DNA of 64,000 bases from an uncultured Oscillospiraceae bacterium (lineage in GTDB: Bacteria > Bacillota > Clostridia > Oscillospirales > Oscillospiraceae). Positions 18,307-27,539 of the stretch are shown here, piece by piece (within the stretch, counting starts at the first letter, position 1; every line of letters starts with the position of its first letter). The notes under the pieces were generated by a model, which made no database searches, was not told where the DNA came from, and was given only the letters and a program-made list of their open reading frames with translations. The stretch spans positions 18,210 through 82,209 of the forward strand of contig CANQIO010000005.1 in NCBI GenBank assembly GCA_947624065.1, written 5' to 3'. A program made the translations under genes and the position numbers.

Positions 18307-19249
18307 CGGCCCGCACCCCCTTTTTGGCCTTGGTGAAATACTTTCCCTTCCAGTAGGGCACCGACAGGAAGATCGCCACGATCACGGCGGAGATGAGCTT
18401 GAGGTAGTTGGCGTTGATGTTGCTCAGGCTGATGACCGCCTGGATGACCACGTAATAGATCACCGCGCCCAGGGACACCGCCAGCAGCTTCAGCGCGAAG
18501 TTCCGAAAGATCCTGGAGAACAGCGCCTCGCCGATGATGACGGCGGCCAGGCCGATAACGATGGCGCCCTTGCCCATGCTGGAGTCGGCGAAGCTCTGGT
18601 ACTGGGCCAGCAGCGAACCGGACAGGGCCACCAGGCCGTTGGAGATCATCAGACCCAGCACCGTGGTTACGCTGGTGTTGATGCCCTGGGCCCGGGCCAT
18701 GTGGGAGTTGGCGCCGGTGGCACGCAGGGAGCTTCCTAGCTCCGTGCCGAAAAACCAGTACAAAATGGCGATGACGCCCAGCGTGAACAGACCCACGATG
18801 AAGATCGGGTGGCGGAAGAAAGGCCGCTTGCCACTTGCCACGTCCTGCACGAACCGCAGAGAGACCCAGAGCTTATCCAGGTTTTCCGGGTTGATGACGT
18901 TGATGGCCACGTTCGCTTTCATGCCCATGATGGCCAGGTTCACGCTCCACAGCCCCAGCTGGGTCAGGATGCCCGCCAGGATGGCGGGGATGCCGCAGAA
19001 GGTGTGCAGCAGGCCGGTGGCCAAGCCGGACAGCAGCCCCACTCCAAAGGCCGCCAGCAGCGCCACAGGGACCGACACGCCGGAGGCGAACAGGACCACG
19101 AACGTGGCGCCGCCGGTGCAGAACGAGCCGTCCACCGTCAGATCGGCCAGATCCAGGATCTTGAAGGTGATGTAAACGCCGATCGCCATGATGCCCCAGA
19201 TCAGGCCCTGGGAGACGGCGCCCGGCAGGGCGTTGAGAAAGCCACCCAT
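18299..19249 (-). CDS. ABC importer permease, Trp/Tyr-type system
   Basis: A 316-residue membrane protein with LivH-like topology. It begins MGGFLNALPGAVSQGLIWG, has the DLTVDGSF motif of this permease group, and shows about eight hydrophobic helices. The EAA-like segment is LRATGANSHMARAQGIN. The start is the ATG 7 nt after AGGAGG; upstream in-frame sequence is low-quality readthrough. The ligand is not determinable. Upstream hairpin 19311-19350 separates it from the binding-protein gene. Confidence 0.88.
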   Translation of the reverse strand: MGGFLNALPGAVSQGLIWGIMAIGVYITFKILDLADLTVDGSFCTGGATFVVLFASGVSVPVALLAAFGVGLLSGLATGLLHTFCGIPAILAGILTQLGLWSVNLAIMGMKANVAINVINPENLDKLWVSLRFVQDVASGKRPFFRHPIFIVGLFTLGVIAILYWFFGTELGSSLRATGANSHMARAQGINTSVTTVLGLMISNGLVALSGSLLAQYQSFADSSMGKGAIVIGLAAVIIGEALFSRIFRNFALKLLAVSLGAVIYYVVIQAVISLSNINANYLKLISAVIVAIFLSVPYWKGKYFTKAKKGVRADA

Positions 19250-19310
19250 AGACAGTCCTCCTAACATGAAACGCGCTTTGCGCCAGTGCATAGTTAAAAT
19301 AATTATAGCA

Positions 19311-19350
19311 AAAAACAGCGGATAAGGGAAGTCCCTTTTCCGCTGTTTTT
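19311..19350 (-). terminator. Intra-operon hairpin after the binding-protein gene
   Basis: Stem aaaacagcgg / ccgctgtttt with an inner AAGGGA/TCCCTT, followed on the minus strand by TTTTTTGC. It should give partial termination, favouring binding-protein over permease expression. A TATAAT-like box just after it could be an internal promoter. Confidence 0.7.
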
Positions 19351-19373
19351 GCGATTTCCAGTTTCTTTGCGCC

Positions 19374-20357
19374 TTACTCGGCGGCCTCCTCGGCGGGAGC
19401 CTCCTCGATGACGACGGCCTCATAGCCCTCGGGAGCCTCGATGCCCAGGTCGGCGCAGATGGCCTCGTTGTACTTGGGGGTGAAGGTGGCGGCATAGCCG
19501 ATGGGGGTCTCGGCGATGTCGGCCTTGCCAGTCAGGATGTCGGCGGCCATCACGCCGGTGGCGTAGCCCAGGTCATAGTAGCTGATGGACAGGGTGGCCA
19601 CGCCGCAGCCCTTGCAGATGCCTTCTTCGCCGCAGAACACGGGGGTATTGCCGCGGCAGATGTTGTCGATGATGCCGGTGTTGGAGGCGGCGGTGTTGTC
19701 GGTGGGGACGTAGAGCACGTCGGACTCGTCCGCGGCGGTCTGGCACACAGCTGCCATATCGTTGGAGTCAGCGAAGGGATACTGGGTGCAGATGTAGCCC
19801 ATCTCCTCCAGGTAGCCCTGGACGGTGTCCACCTGGTACTGGCTGTTGGGCTCGTTGGAGCAGTACAGCAGACCCACGGTCTCGGCGTCGGGATACCACT
19901 CCTGGATCATAGCGGCCTGCTCGTCCAGAGGCGCCAGATCGGAGGTGCCGGACACGTTGGTGCCCACGGTGCCGGTAAAGTCCTCGATGCCCAGAGCCAC
20001 GCCGTACTCGGTGACGGAGGTGCCCAGCACGGGGATGTCGGCGGTGGCGGTGGCGGCGGCCTGCAGGGCCGGGGTGGCATTGGCCATGATCAGGTCCACG
20101 CCCTCGGACACGAAAGCGTTGGCGATGGTGGCGCAGGTGGCGGGGTCATTGGCGGCGTTCTGCTCGTCGAACTCCACCTGGCCGGGCAGCAGCTCCTCCA
20201 GAGCGTCCTTAAAGCCCTGGGTAGCGGCGTCCAGCGCCTCGTGGGGCACCAACTGGCAGATACCTACCAGATAGGTCTCTTCGCCGCCGGCAAAGGCGGT
20301 CACGGACAGCGCCAGGACCATGACCAGCGCCAGAACGATCGCGATCATCTTTTTCAT
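19374..20357 (-). CDS. ABC importer substrate-binding protein (ABC_sub_bind family)
   Basis: A 327-residue binding protein of the ABC_sub_bind (TrpX-like) family. A clear signal peptide (about 1-23, cleavage near AFA-GG) is followed by YLVGICQLVPHEALDAATQGF, of which VPHEALD is the family landmark. Later landmarks are LGTSVTEY, VGLLYCSNEPNS and VYVPTDNTAASN. There is no lipobox Cys, unusual for a Gram-positive binding protein. The C-terminus is an acidic Ala/Glu tail. It is first gene of its operon. Confidence 0.88.
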   Translation of the reverse strand: MKKMIAIVLALVMVLALSVTAFAGGEETYLVGICQLVPHEALDAATQGFKDALEELLPGQVEFDEQNAANDPATCATIANAFVSEGVDLIMANATPALQAAATATADIPVLGTSVTEYGVALGIEDFTGTVGTNVSGTSDLAPLDEQAAMIQEWYPDAETVGLLYCSNEPNSQYQVDTVQGYLEEMGYICTQYPFADSNDMAAVCQTAADESDVLYVPTDNTAASNTGIIDNICRGNTPVFCGEEGICKGCGVATLSISYYDLGYATGVMAADILTGKADIAETPIGYAATFTPKYNEAICADLGIEAPEGYEAVVIEEAPAEEAAE

Positions 20358-20418
20358 TGTAAGGATTCCTTTCTGTTTTGTGATTTAAAGATTTGTAGAA
20401 AGAAATGACGTCTTGTAT

Positions 20419-20447
20419 ATATTATTACTTTAAATGGATGATGTCAA
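20419..20447 (-). promoter_or_regulatory. Promoter of the Trp/Tyr-type importer operon
   Basis: Minus strand TTGACA (20442-20447), 17-nt spacer, TAATAT (20419-20424). The -35 is inside one arm of the 13-bp palindrome 20440-20481. Confidence 0.82.
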
Positions 20448-20481
20448 TGTGCAGTTTCCCCAAAAACCGCACATTGACATC
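20440..20481. promoter_or_regulatory. Perfect 13-bp palindrome, candidate operator
   Basis: GATGTCAATGTGC (20440-20452) and its exact inverse GCACATTGACATC (20469-20481) flank a 16-nt spacer. One arm covers the -35 box, so a dimeric regulator bound here would block or contact polymerase. The 12-mer GCACATTGACAT also overlaps the liv -35. Confidence 0.65.
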
Positions 20482-20525
20482 AAAATCGTTAATACATTAT
20501 TGCTTGCCCGTCTGGCAAGCTGATA

Positions 20526-21752
20526 TCACTTCAGGATGACCTTCCGGTAGCTCTTCTTGCCCCGGCGCAGGAGCACGCCCTCCCGGAGCTTTTCGGCGGG
20601 CACGGCCAGGAACAGATCCGTGACCTTCTCCCCGTCCAGGGTCACGCCGCCCTGGGCGATGTTCTGCCGGGCCTCGGAATTGGACTTCACCAGTCCCGCC
20701 TTCACCAGCAGGTTCTTGATGTCCACCGCGCCGTCGGTGAGGTCGGCCTCGGAGATCTCGGTGACGGGCACATCCTCCCCCGAGCCGGCGCCGAACAGCG
20801 CCCGGGCCGCGGTCTGGGCCTTTTCGGCCTCGGCTTCGCCGTGGACCATCTTGGTCAGCTCATAGGCCAGGATCTCCTTGGCCTGGTTGATCTTCTGGTC
20901 GCGCCAGGTGTCCATCTCCTCGATCTCTGCCATAGGCAGGAAAGTGAGCATGCGGATGCACTTCATCACGTCCGCGTCGCCCACGTTGCGCCAGTACTGG
21001 TAGAAGTCATAGGGGCTGGTCTTGTTGGGATCCAGCCACACGGCGTTGCCGGCGGTCTTGCCCATCTTGTTGCCGTTGGAGTCGGTGAGCAGCGTCACGG
21101 TCATGGCGTAGGCGTCCTTGCCCAGCTTGCGGCGGATCAGCTCCGTGCCGCCCAGCATGTTGCTCCACTGGTCGTTGCCGCCGAACTGCATGTTGCAGCC
21201 CAGGGTCTGGAACATGTGGTAGAAGTCATAGGACTGCATGATCATGTAGTTGAACTCCAGGAAGCTGAGACCCCGCTCCATGCGCTGCTTGTAGCACTCG
21301 GCCCGGAGCATGTTGTTCACGGAGAAGCAGGCGCCCACCTCCCGCAGCAGGTCCACATAGTTCAGATTCAGCAGCCAGTCGGCGTTGTTGACCATCAGCG
21401 CCTGGCCGGGGCCCTCGCCGAAGTCGATGAAATTGGACATCTGGCGTCTGAAGCACTCGGCGTTGTAGTCGATGGCCTCCCTGGTGAGCATCTTGCGCAT
21501 GTCGGTCCGGCCGGAGGGGTCGCCGATCATGGTGGTGCCGCCGCCGATGAGGGCGATGGGCTTGTTGCCCGCCTGCTGCAGCCGCTTCATGAACGTCAGA
21601 GTCACGAAGTGGCCGGCGGTCAGGCTGTCCGCCGTGCAGTCAAAGCCGATATAGAAGGTGGCCTTGCCGTTGTTGATCAGGTTCTTGATCTCGTCCTCGT
21701 CCGTCACCTGTGCCACCAGGCCGCGGGCCACCAATTCGTCATACAGTGTCAT
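20526..21752 (-). CDS. tyrS: Tyrosyl-tRNA synthetase
   Basis: A 408-residue class I aminoacyl-tRNA synthetase that charges tRNA-Tyr. The HIGH-like segment is TAGHFV, the Tyr pocket includes YDFYHMFQTLGCNMQFGGNDQW-type sequence (core GGNDQW), and the KMSKS equivalent is KMGKT. A C-terminal S4 RNA-binding domain (about 340-405) is present. It lies 12 nt after recN and appears to be the last gene of the dxs-tlyA-nadK-argR-recN series. No T-box leader is seen. Confidence 0.97.
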   Translation of the reverse strand: MTLYDELVARGLVAQVTDEDEIKNLINNGKATFYIGFDCTADSLTAGHFVTLTFMKRLQQAGNKPIALIGGGTTMIGDPSGRTDMRKMLTREAIDYNAECFRRQMSNFIDFGEGPGQALMVNNADWLLNLNYVDLLREVGACFSVNNMLRAECYKQRMERGLSFLEFNYMIMQSYDFYHMFQTLGCNMQFGGNDQWSNMLGGTELIRRKLGKDAYAMTVTLLTDSNGNKMGKTAGNAVWLDPNKTSPYDFYQYWRNVGDADVMKCIRMLTFLPMAEIEEMDTWRDQKINQAKEILAYELTKMVHGEAEAEKAQTAARALFGAGSGEDVPVTEISEADLTDGAVDIKNLLVKAGLVKSNSEARQNIAQGGVTLDGEKVTDLFLAVPAEKLREGVLLRRGKKSYRKVILK

Positions 21753-21764
21753 TTTCCGCTCTCC

Positions 21765-23453
21765 TCAATGCTGTTTTTCTTTCCACGCATCCGCCGCGGC
21801 AAGCTGTTCCTCGGCGGACGCGGTGGTGATGTCCGTGATGTTGTCCCCGCCGATGAGCCGGGCGATCTCCCGGCGGCGGCCGGGCCGGTCCAGCTCTGTG
21901 ACGGTGGTATAGGTGCGGCCGCCCCGCTCGGATTTCTCGATGAGGTACTGGCTGTCCGCCATAGCCGCGATCTGCGCAAGGTGGCTGACGCACAGCACCT
22001 GCCGGTATCGGCCGGTGAGGGCCAGCTTTTCGCCGACCCGGCTGGCCGCCACTCCGGACACGCCGGTGTCGATCTCGTCGAACACCGCCGTGGGCACCGG
22101 GTCGTTCTGGCCAAACACGGTCTTCAGCCCCAGCATGATCCGGCTCAGCTCGCCGCCGGAGGCGATCTTGCTGATCCGGCCGGGTGCCTCGCCGGCGTTG
22201 GCGCTCATGAGAAAGCGCACCTCGTCCGCGCCCTTCGGCCCGAAGCCCGGACTGCCGCCCATGGGCTCCACCTCCGTCACGAACCGCACCGATGGCATGC
22301 TGAGCTCCCGCAGCTCCCGCTCTACCCGCTCCGCCAGGGCCTGTCCCGCCCGTTCACGGACCTGGGTGAGCTCCTTCGCGGCGGCGCGGCAGCGCTTCGT
22401 CAGCGCCTCCCGCTTCTCATAGAGCCGCTCCAGGGCCTCGTCGCCGTATTCGATCTCCGCCAGACGCGCGGAGGATTCCTCATACAGCGCGAGCAGCGCC
22501 GCCTCGTCCGCGGCGGCGAACTTCTTCTCCAGCCGGCGCAGCTGCACCAGCCGCCCCTCCACCCGGTCGAATTCCTCTGGGGAGAAGTCCAGGCTGTCCC
22601 CCACGTCCCGCACCAGCTCCGCCGCGTCCTGCAGCAGGGCCGCCGCCTCCGCCAGGGTGTCGTCCGCCTGGGCCAGCTGGGCGCTCCAGCCCCTGGCCCG
22701 GCTGAGCCAGCCTCTGGCCTGGCCGGCCAGCTCCAGGGCCGAGCCCTCGTCGCCATACAGCGCCCCATAGGCCCCCTCGGCGGCTTCCCGGAGCTTTTCA
22801 GAATTGCGCAGCAGCTCAGACCGCTCCTCCAGCTGGGCCTCCTCGCCGGCCTTCAGCTGGGCCTTTTCCAGCTCCTGCACCCGATAGGACAGGCTCTCCG
22901 CCAGCCGGCGGCGGGTGTCGTCGTCCAGACTCAGCCGCTGGATCTCCCGCTCATTGGCGGCGTACTCGTCATAGGCAGCCCGATAGCGCTCCATCGCCTC
23001 GCCGTTCCCGGCAAAGGCGTCCAGATAATCCAAATGCCGCCCCTCGTCCAGCAGCTGGCGGCCGTCGTTCTGGCCGTGGATGTCCACCAGCAGCGCTCCC
23101 AGCGCCCGCAGCTGAGCCACGGTCACCGGCACGCCGTTGACACGGCAGGCGCCCTTGCCGTCGGCGGACACGGTCCGCTGCACGATCAAGACGCCGTCCT
23201 CCGGCTCCACACCGTTGGCCTGGCACCAGGCGCCGGCGCCTTCTGCGTCGAATTCCGCCGCCGCCAGGCAGCGCTCCGCCCCGGAGCGCACCAGCTCCCG
23301 GCTGGTCCGCCCGCCGGTGACAGCGTACAGCGCGTCGATGATGATGGACTTGCCCGCGCCGGTCTCGCCGGTCAGCACGTTCAGACCCGGGCGAAACTCC
23401 ACGTCGGCCCGCTCCACCACCGCGATATTTTCGATGTGGAGACTTCTGAGCAT
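21765..23453 (-). CDS. recN: DNA repair protein RecN
   Basis: A 562-residue SMC-like ATPase that acts at double-strand breaks. Walker A is GETGAGKS near the N-terminus, a long coiled-coil region lies centrally (about 150-350), and the C-terminal half has the signature ASGGELSRIMLGL and Walker B VFDEIDTGVSG. Length matches the family. It follows argR by 4 nt, the classical order in Firmicutes. Confidence 0.97.
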   Translation of the reverse strand: MLRSLHIENIAVVERADVEFRPGLNVLTGETGAGKSIIIDALYAVTGGRTSRELVRSGAERCLAAAEFDAEGAGAWCQANGVEPEDGVLIVQRTVSADGKGACRVNGVPVTVAQLRALGALLVDIHGQNDGRQLLDEGRHLDYLDAFAGNGEAMERYRAAYDEYAANEREIQRLSLDDDTRRRLAESLSYRVQELEKAQLKAGEEAQLEERSELLRNSEKLREAAEGAYGALYGDEGSALELAGQARGWLSRARGWSAQLAQADDTLAEAAALLQDAAELVRDVGDSLDFSPEEFDRVEGRLVQLRRLEKKFAAADEAALLALYEESSARLAEIEYGDEALERLYEKREALTKRCRAAAKELTQVRERAGQALAERVERELRELSMPSVRFVTEVEPMGGSPGFGPKGADEVRFLMSANAGEAPGRISKIASGGELSRIMLGLKTVFGQNDPVPTAVFDEIDTGVSGVAASRVGEKLALTGRYRQVLCVSHLAQIAAMADSQYLIEKSERGGRTYTTVTELDRPGRRREIARLIGGDNITDITTASAEEQLAAADAWKEKQH

Positions 23454-23457
23454 GGCC

Positions 23458-23913
23458 TTACCTCTTATAGGCCCGGCGCAGCTGGGCGCACAGCCGCTCG
23501 GCGGCAGCCGCGTTGCGCATCACGATGATGGCGGTGTCATCCCCCGCCACGGAGCCCAGGATGGAGTCCTCCCCCATGGCATCGATGGAGCTGCACACGG
23601 CGCTGGCAAGGCCCGGCAGGGTCTTTACGACGACGGTATGCAGGGCATGATCGAAGCCCACACAGCCCTCCCGGAAGATTTCCTCCAGCCGCCGGGCGGA
23701 CTCGCTGGCCTCGTTCTGGTCGGCCTGGGCATAGCGGTATCGGCCGTCGGGGCCGATCTCCTTCACCAGGCGCAGCTCCTTGATATCGCGGGAGACAGTG
23801 GCCTGGGTGCTCTTCACGCCCCTGGCCAGGAGCGCCTCCAGCATCTGGCCCTGGGTCTCGATGCTCTGCTCGCCGATGATGTCCAGGATCACGCTCTGTC
23901 TCGATGTTTTCAT
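23458..23913 (-). CDS. argR: Arginine repressor
   Basis: A 151-residue hexameric regulator. The N-terminal winged HTH contains STQATVSRDIKELRLVK, and the C-terminal oligomerisation/arginine domain has GSVAGDDTAIIVM. It represses arginine synthesis and activates catabolism in relatives. Its ATG overlaps the nadK stop (ATGA). No arg genes occur in the window. Confidence 0.96.
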   Translation of the reverse strand: MKTSRQSVILDIIGEQSIETQGQMLEALLARGVKSTQATVSRDIKELRLVKEIGPDGRYRYAQADQNEASESARRLEEIFREGCVGFDHALHTVVVKTLPGLASAVCSSIDAMGEDSILGSVAGDDTAIIVMRNAAAAERLCAQLRRAYKR

Positions 23914-24764
23914 GCTCTCTCCCCCAGCTTTTCAAATGCCGTCTCATAAAAGCTCCTGGTCCCCAGATGGGCCATGAGCAGCTTATAACGCGATTTGGTG
24001 ACGATGAGCTCGTCCCCGTCATAGAGGTCTGTCAGGCCCCGGCCGTCCACGCTCAGCACGCAACGGCGCCCCTCGCCCACATCCGCCGGGATGATGGCCA
24101 CGTTCCTCTCCGGGCTCAGCACGAAGGACCGGGCCGCCAGCATATGGGCGCAGATGGGCGTCATCACGATGGCCTCCGCGCCCGGCTCCACCAGGGGGCC
24201 GCCCGCCGCCATAGAATAAGCGGTGGAGCCGGTGGGCGTCGCCAGGATCACCCCGTCGCCGGAGAAGGACAAAATGCGGTTGCCGTCTCCCAAAACGGTC
24301 AGATGCACGCTCTGCACGATGCCGGAGATGACCGCGTCGTTGAGGGCCGTGTCGAAGAACACCCGCTTCCCGTTCCGCATGACCTCCACGTCCAGCATCA
24401 TCCGGGGCGTCAGATCATACTCCCCCGCGGCGGCGTTCACCAGCAGCTGCATGCTGCTCTCATCCAGCTCCGCAAGAAAGCCCGTGTGTCCCAGGTTCAC
24501 TCCCACCAGGGGCGTTCCGTGGACCATCACCTGCGGCGCGATGCGCAGGATGGTCCCGTCGCCGCCCAGGGTCACCAGCAGATCCGCGCCCTCCAGCGCC
24601 CGCTCCAGCGGCAGCGTCTCAAAGCCGGGCGGGTCATAGTCCTCCCCGCACACGGGACTCACCGCCACGGCAAAGCCCGCCCGCTCCAGCATGGCCTTCG
24701 CCTGGGCGGTGCGGGAAAACCCCTCGTCCCGCTGGACATTGGGGCACAGCACGACTTTTTTCAT
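23910..24764 (-). CDS. nadK: NAD kinase
   Basis: A 284-residue enzyme that makes NADP from NAD with ATP or polyphosphate. GGDGTIL is the phosphate-binding GGDGT motif, NDAVISG the NE/D motif, and [18 protein letters not shown] the conserved catalytic segment. The start is the ATG at MKKVVLCPN; the frame is open further upstream but that sequence is antisense-like readthrough over tlyA. It overlaps tlyA upstream and argR downstream by 4 nt each. Confidence 0.95.
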   Translation of the reverse strand: MKKVVLCPNVQRDEGFSRTAQAKAMLERAGFAVAVSPVCGEDYDPPGFETLPLERALEGADLLVTLGGDGTILRIAPQVMVHGTPLVGVNLGHTGFLAELDESSMQLLVNAAAGEYDLTPRMMLDVEVMRNGKRVFFDTALNDAVISGIVQSVHLTVLGDGNRILSFSGDGVILATPTGSTAYSMAAGGPLVEPGAEAIVMTPICAHMLAARSFVLSPERNVAIIPADVGEGRRCVLSVDGRGLTDLYDGDELIVTKSRYKLLMAHLGTRSFYETAFEKLGERA

Positions 24765-25570
24765 TCCCGGGCTCCTCCATCCAACGCCTCGTGGGACCGG
24801 CTGACGATGCCGGCGCAGTCGATGGCAGCGCCGCCGCCCTCCAGGCCCAGCCAGGCCAGATACTCGATGTTCCCCTCCGGGCCCCGCACCGGCGAATAGG
24901 TCATCCCCTTCACCGCGAAGCCCATCTCCGCCGCCTGCTCCAGGAACCCCTCCAGCACCTCCCGGTGCACCGCCGGGTCCCGGACCACGCCTTTTTTGCC
25001 CACCTTTTCCTTGCCCGCCTCGAACTGGGGCTTGACCAGGCACACCGCCTGTCCCGCCGGGGCCAGCAGGCCCTTGACCGCCGGCAGCACCAGCCGCAGG
25101 GAGATGAAGGACATGTCCATCACCGCCAGGTCCATGGCCGCCGGGAACATATCCGGCGTCAGGCTCCGGGCGTTGGTCCGCTCCATCACCGTCACCCGCT
25201 CGTCGGTCCGCAGGCTCCAGGCCAGCTGCCCGTAGCCCACGTCCACCGCGTACACATGCGCCGCGCCCCGCTGCAGCAAGCAGTCGGTGAAGCCGCCCGT
25301 AGACGCGCCGCAGTCCACGCACACCCACCCCGCCGGGTCGATGGCGAAGGTGTCCAGCGCTTTTTCCAGCTTCAGCCCGCCCCGGCTGACATAGGCCAGC
25401 TTCTCGCCCCGGACCTGGATGTCGGCGCTGTCCGCCACAGGGGCGCCGGGCTTCGTCTGCTTCTCCCCGTCCACATAGACGCTTCCCGCCATGATGAGGG
25501 CCTTGGCCCGCTCCCGGCTGGACGCCAGGCCCAGGTCGAATACCCGCTGGTCAAGTCTTGACTTCTGCAT
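24761..25570 (-). CDS. tlyA: TlyA-family rRNA 2'-O-methyltransferase
   Basis: A 269-residue protein with an N-terminal S4 domain (about 3-62: [22 protein letters not shown]) and a FtsJ-like methyltransferase domain whose SAM motif is [14 protein letters not shown]. Relatives methylate 16S/23S rRNA ribose, and some also act as hemolysin-like proteins. The start is the ATG 8 nt after GGAG, giving a 20-bp overlap with dxs. It lies in the conserved dxs-tlyA-nadK-argR-recN order. Confidence 0.93.
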   Translation of the reverse strand: MQKSRLDQRVFDLGLASSRERAKALIMAGSVYVDGEKQTKPGAPVADSADIQVRGEKLAYVSRGGLKLEKALDTFAIDPAGWVCVDCGASTGGFTDCLLQRGAAHVYAVDVGYGQLAWSLRTDERVTVMERTNARSLTPDMFPAAMDLAVMDMSFISLRLVLPAVKGLLAPAGQAVCLVKPQFEAGKEKVGKKGVVRDPAVHREVLEGFLEQAAEMGFAVKGMTYSPVRGPEGNIEYLAWLGLEGGGAAIDCAGIVSRSHEALDGGARE

Positions 25571-27407
25571 GCAGCATCTCCAGGACGGCGTCCCGCAGGG
25601 AGCCGTTATCCAATCCCATTTTCTCCCGCAGCTTCCAGGGCTCCCCATGGGGCAGCACCCCGTCGCCCAGGTTCACCAGCCGGCTCGCCCGCAGCGCGAT
25701 GCCCGCCTGCTCCGCCGCGGCAAGCAGCTTTTCCCCCACGCATCCGGCGGCGCACGCCTCCTCCGCCACCAGCAGCGCGCCGGTCCGGCGGACCGAATCC
25801 AGCACCGGCGTCGGGTCCAGGGGCGAGAGCACGTTCAGCTTGATGACCTCCGGCTCGATATCTCTGTCCCGGAGCATCCTGGCGGCCATCATGGCCTCGT
25901 GGATCTCCGTGCCGTAGGAGACGATGGTGACGTCGTCGCCGTGAAAATACACCGTTTTGGCGGCCGCATCGGAGGTGTCGCTGCCCGCGAAGTCCTCGCC
26001 GCCGCGGGGATAGCGCACCGCCACGGGGCCGGTATCCTCCAGCACCGCCTTTCGCAGCATGCTCCGCAGCTCAGCGAAGTTGGCCGGGGCGTAGATCTTC
26101 ATGCCCGGCACGCTGGAGAGGTAGGCCACGTCGAAGCTGCCCTGGTGGGTCACGCCGTCCCGGCCCACGATGCCGGCCCGGTCCACGGCGAACACCACGT
26201 GCAGCCCCATCAGGGCCACGTCGTGGATCAGCATGTCATAGCCCCGCTGCAGGAACGTGGAGTACACCGCGAACACCGGCTTCAACCCCTGCGAGGCCAT
26301 GCCCGCGGCCATGGCGCAGGCGTGCTCCTCGGCGATGCCCACGTCGAAGAACCGCTCCGGATAGGCCTTCTGGAACTGCTGCAGGCCCGTTCCCTCCTTC
26401 ATGGCCGCCGTGATGGCCACTACTTTGGGGTCCTCCCCCGCCAGCTCCGTCAGCGCCCGGCCGAAGGCGGAAGAGAAGTCCTCCCCGCCGCCCAGCGGCT
26501 CGCCGCTCTCCGGGTCAAAGGCGCCCACGCCATGGTAGGCCTCCGGGGCCTTCTCGGCGGGCGCGTAGCCCTTCCCCTTTTGGGTGATCACATGCACCAG
26601 CACCGGCGCCCGGTATTCCTTGGCCCAGCGGATGGCATTCTCCATCTTGCGGATGTCGTGGCCGTTGATGGGGCCGATGTACTCAAAGCCCAGATCGTCG
26701 AAGATGTTCTCGGTGATGATCCGCTCCTTCAGCCACTGCTTCATCCGGGCCAGCTCCCCGCTCAGCCAAGGGATGTGGGGCATGATGGAGCTGCGGTACC
26801 ACTTTTTGAAGCGGATATACTCCACCCTCGTCCGCATCCGGCCCAGCATCTCCGCCAGGCCGCCCACGCTCTCGTCGATGCTCATGCCGTTGTCGTTGAG
26901 CACCACCACCAGCGGCTCGCCGCTGCGTCCGGCGTCGGACAGTCCCTCGAAGGCCATGCCTCCGTTGAGGGCCCCGTCGCCGATCAGCGCCACCACGTCA
27001 TAGTCCTCCCCCAGCGCCGTCCGGGCCCGGGCCATGCCCAGCGCCACGGAGACGGAATTGGAGGCGTGGCCGGCGATGAAAGCGTCATGCGCGCTCTCAT
27101 CCGGGCGCGGGAAGCCCGCCATGCCGCCCAGGTCCCGGAAATCCGAAAAGTCCCGCCGGCCGGTGAGCAGCTTGTGGGTATAGCACTGATGGCCCACATC
27201 GAACACCAGCTTATCCCTCGGCGTATCGTACACCCTGTGCAGGGCCACGGTCAGCTCCACCGCCCCCAGGTTGGAGGCCAGATGTCCGCCATGGGCGGCC
27301 AGCGCGTCGATGAGGACCTGTCTGATCTCCTGACACAGCTGCCCCAGCGCCTCCGGCGGGAGGGCCTTCACATCCGCGGGAGAATGTATATTATCCAATA
27401 AACCCAT
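25551..27407 (-). CDS. dxs: 1-deoxy-D-xylulose-5-phosphate synthase
   Basis: A 618-residue thiamine-diphosphate enzyme that condenses pyruvate and glyceraldehyde 3-phosphate, entry step of the non-mevalonate isoprenoid pathway. The ThDP motif begins [13 protein letters not shown], and the central IAEEHA segment carries the catalytic glutamate. A C-terminal transketolase domain follows. The start is the ATG 6 nt after GGAG; two further in-frame ATGs lie upstream. It is separated from ispA by an inserted surface-protein gene and has its own promoter. Confidence 0.97.
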   Translation of the reverse strand: MGLLDNIHSPADVKALPPEALGQLCQEIRQVLIDALAAHGGHLASNLGAVELTVALHRVYDTPRDKLVFDVGHQCYTHKLLTGRRDFSDFRDLGGMAGFPRPDESAHDAFIAGHASNSVSVALGMARARTALGEDYDVVALIGDGALNGGMAFEGLSDAGRSGEPLVVVLNDNGMSIDESVGGLAEMLGRMRTRVEYIRFKKWYRSSIMPHIPWLSGELARMKQWLKERIITENIFDDLGFEYIGPINGHDIRKMENAIRWAKEYRAPVLVHVITQKGKGYAPAEKAPEAYHGVGAFDPESGEPLGGGEDFSSAFGRALTELAGEDPKVVAITAAMKEGTGLQQFQKAYPERFFDVGIAEEHACAMAAGMASQGLKPVFAVYSTFLQRGYDMLIHDVALMGLHVVFAVDRAGIVGRDGVTHQGSFDVAYLSSVPGMKIYAPANFAELRSMLRKAVLEDTGPVAVRYPRGGEDFAGSDTSDAAAKTVYFHGDDVTIVSYGTEIHEAMMAARMLRDRDIEPEVIKLNVLSPLDPTPVLDSVRRTGALLVAEEACAAGCVGEKLLAAAEQAGIALRASRLVNLGDGVLPHGEPWKLREKMGLDNGSLRDAVLEMLHAEVKT

Positions 27408-27457
27408 ATCGGCTCCAAGATCCATTGTGGTCAAAAAAGTCTTTCACATGTTTTTTC

Positions 27458-27486
27458 ATCATAACAAAATACACCTTGAATTTCAA
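27458..27486 (-). promoter_or_regulatory. Promoter of dxs, overlapping a terminator
   Basis: Minus strand TTGAAA (27481-27486), 17-nt spacer, TATGAT (27458-27463). The -35 is in the loop and descending arm of the upstream terminator hairpin. Confidence 0.75.
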
Positions 27487-27496
27487 GGTGTATTTT
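27463..27496 (-). terminator. Terminator of the leucine-rich-repeat gene
   Basis: Stem aaaatacaccttga / tcaaggtgtatttt with a 3-nt loop. The 3' arm supplies the T-rich tail on the minus strand. Confidence 0.8.
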
Positions 27497-27539
27497 GCAT
27501 ATTTCCAAATTGTAATGAATAAAACCGTTCTGTTCCTTC

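Noticed and set aside
20503-20521. Hairpin gcttgcc / ggcaagc after tyrS as a terminator
   Set aside because: The stem is clear but no T-tract follows on the minus strand, so a terminator cannot be supported.
20841-23528. Plus-strand open frame of about 895 codons
   Set aside because: Opposite strand of tyrS and recN, which are certain from motifs. Long antisense frames are common with this codon use.
24765-25328. Upstream extension of the NAD kinase frame
   Set aside because: The added residues are Gly/Ala/Arg-rich and lie over tlyA in another frame; a normal start with correct family N-terminus exists at 24764.
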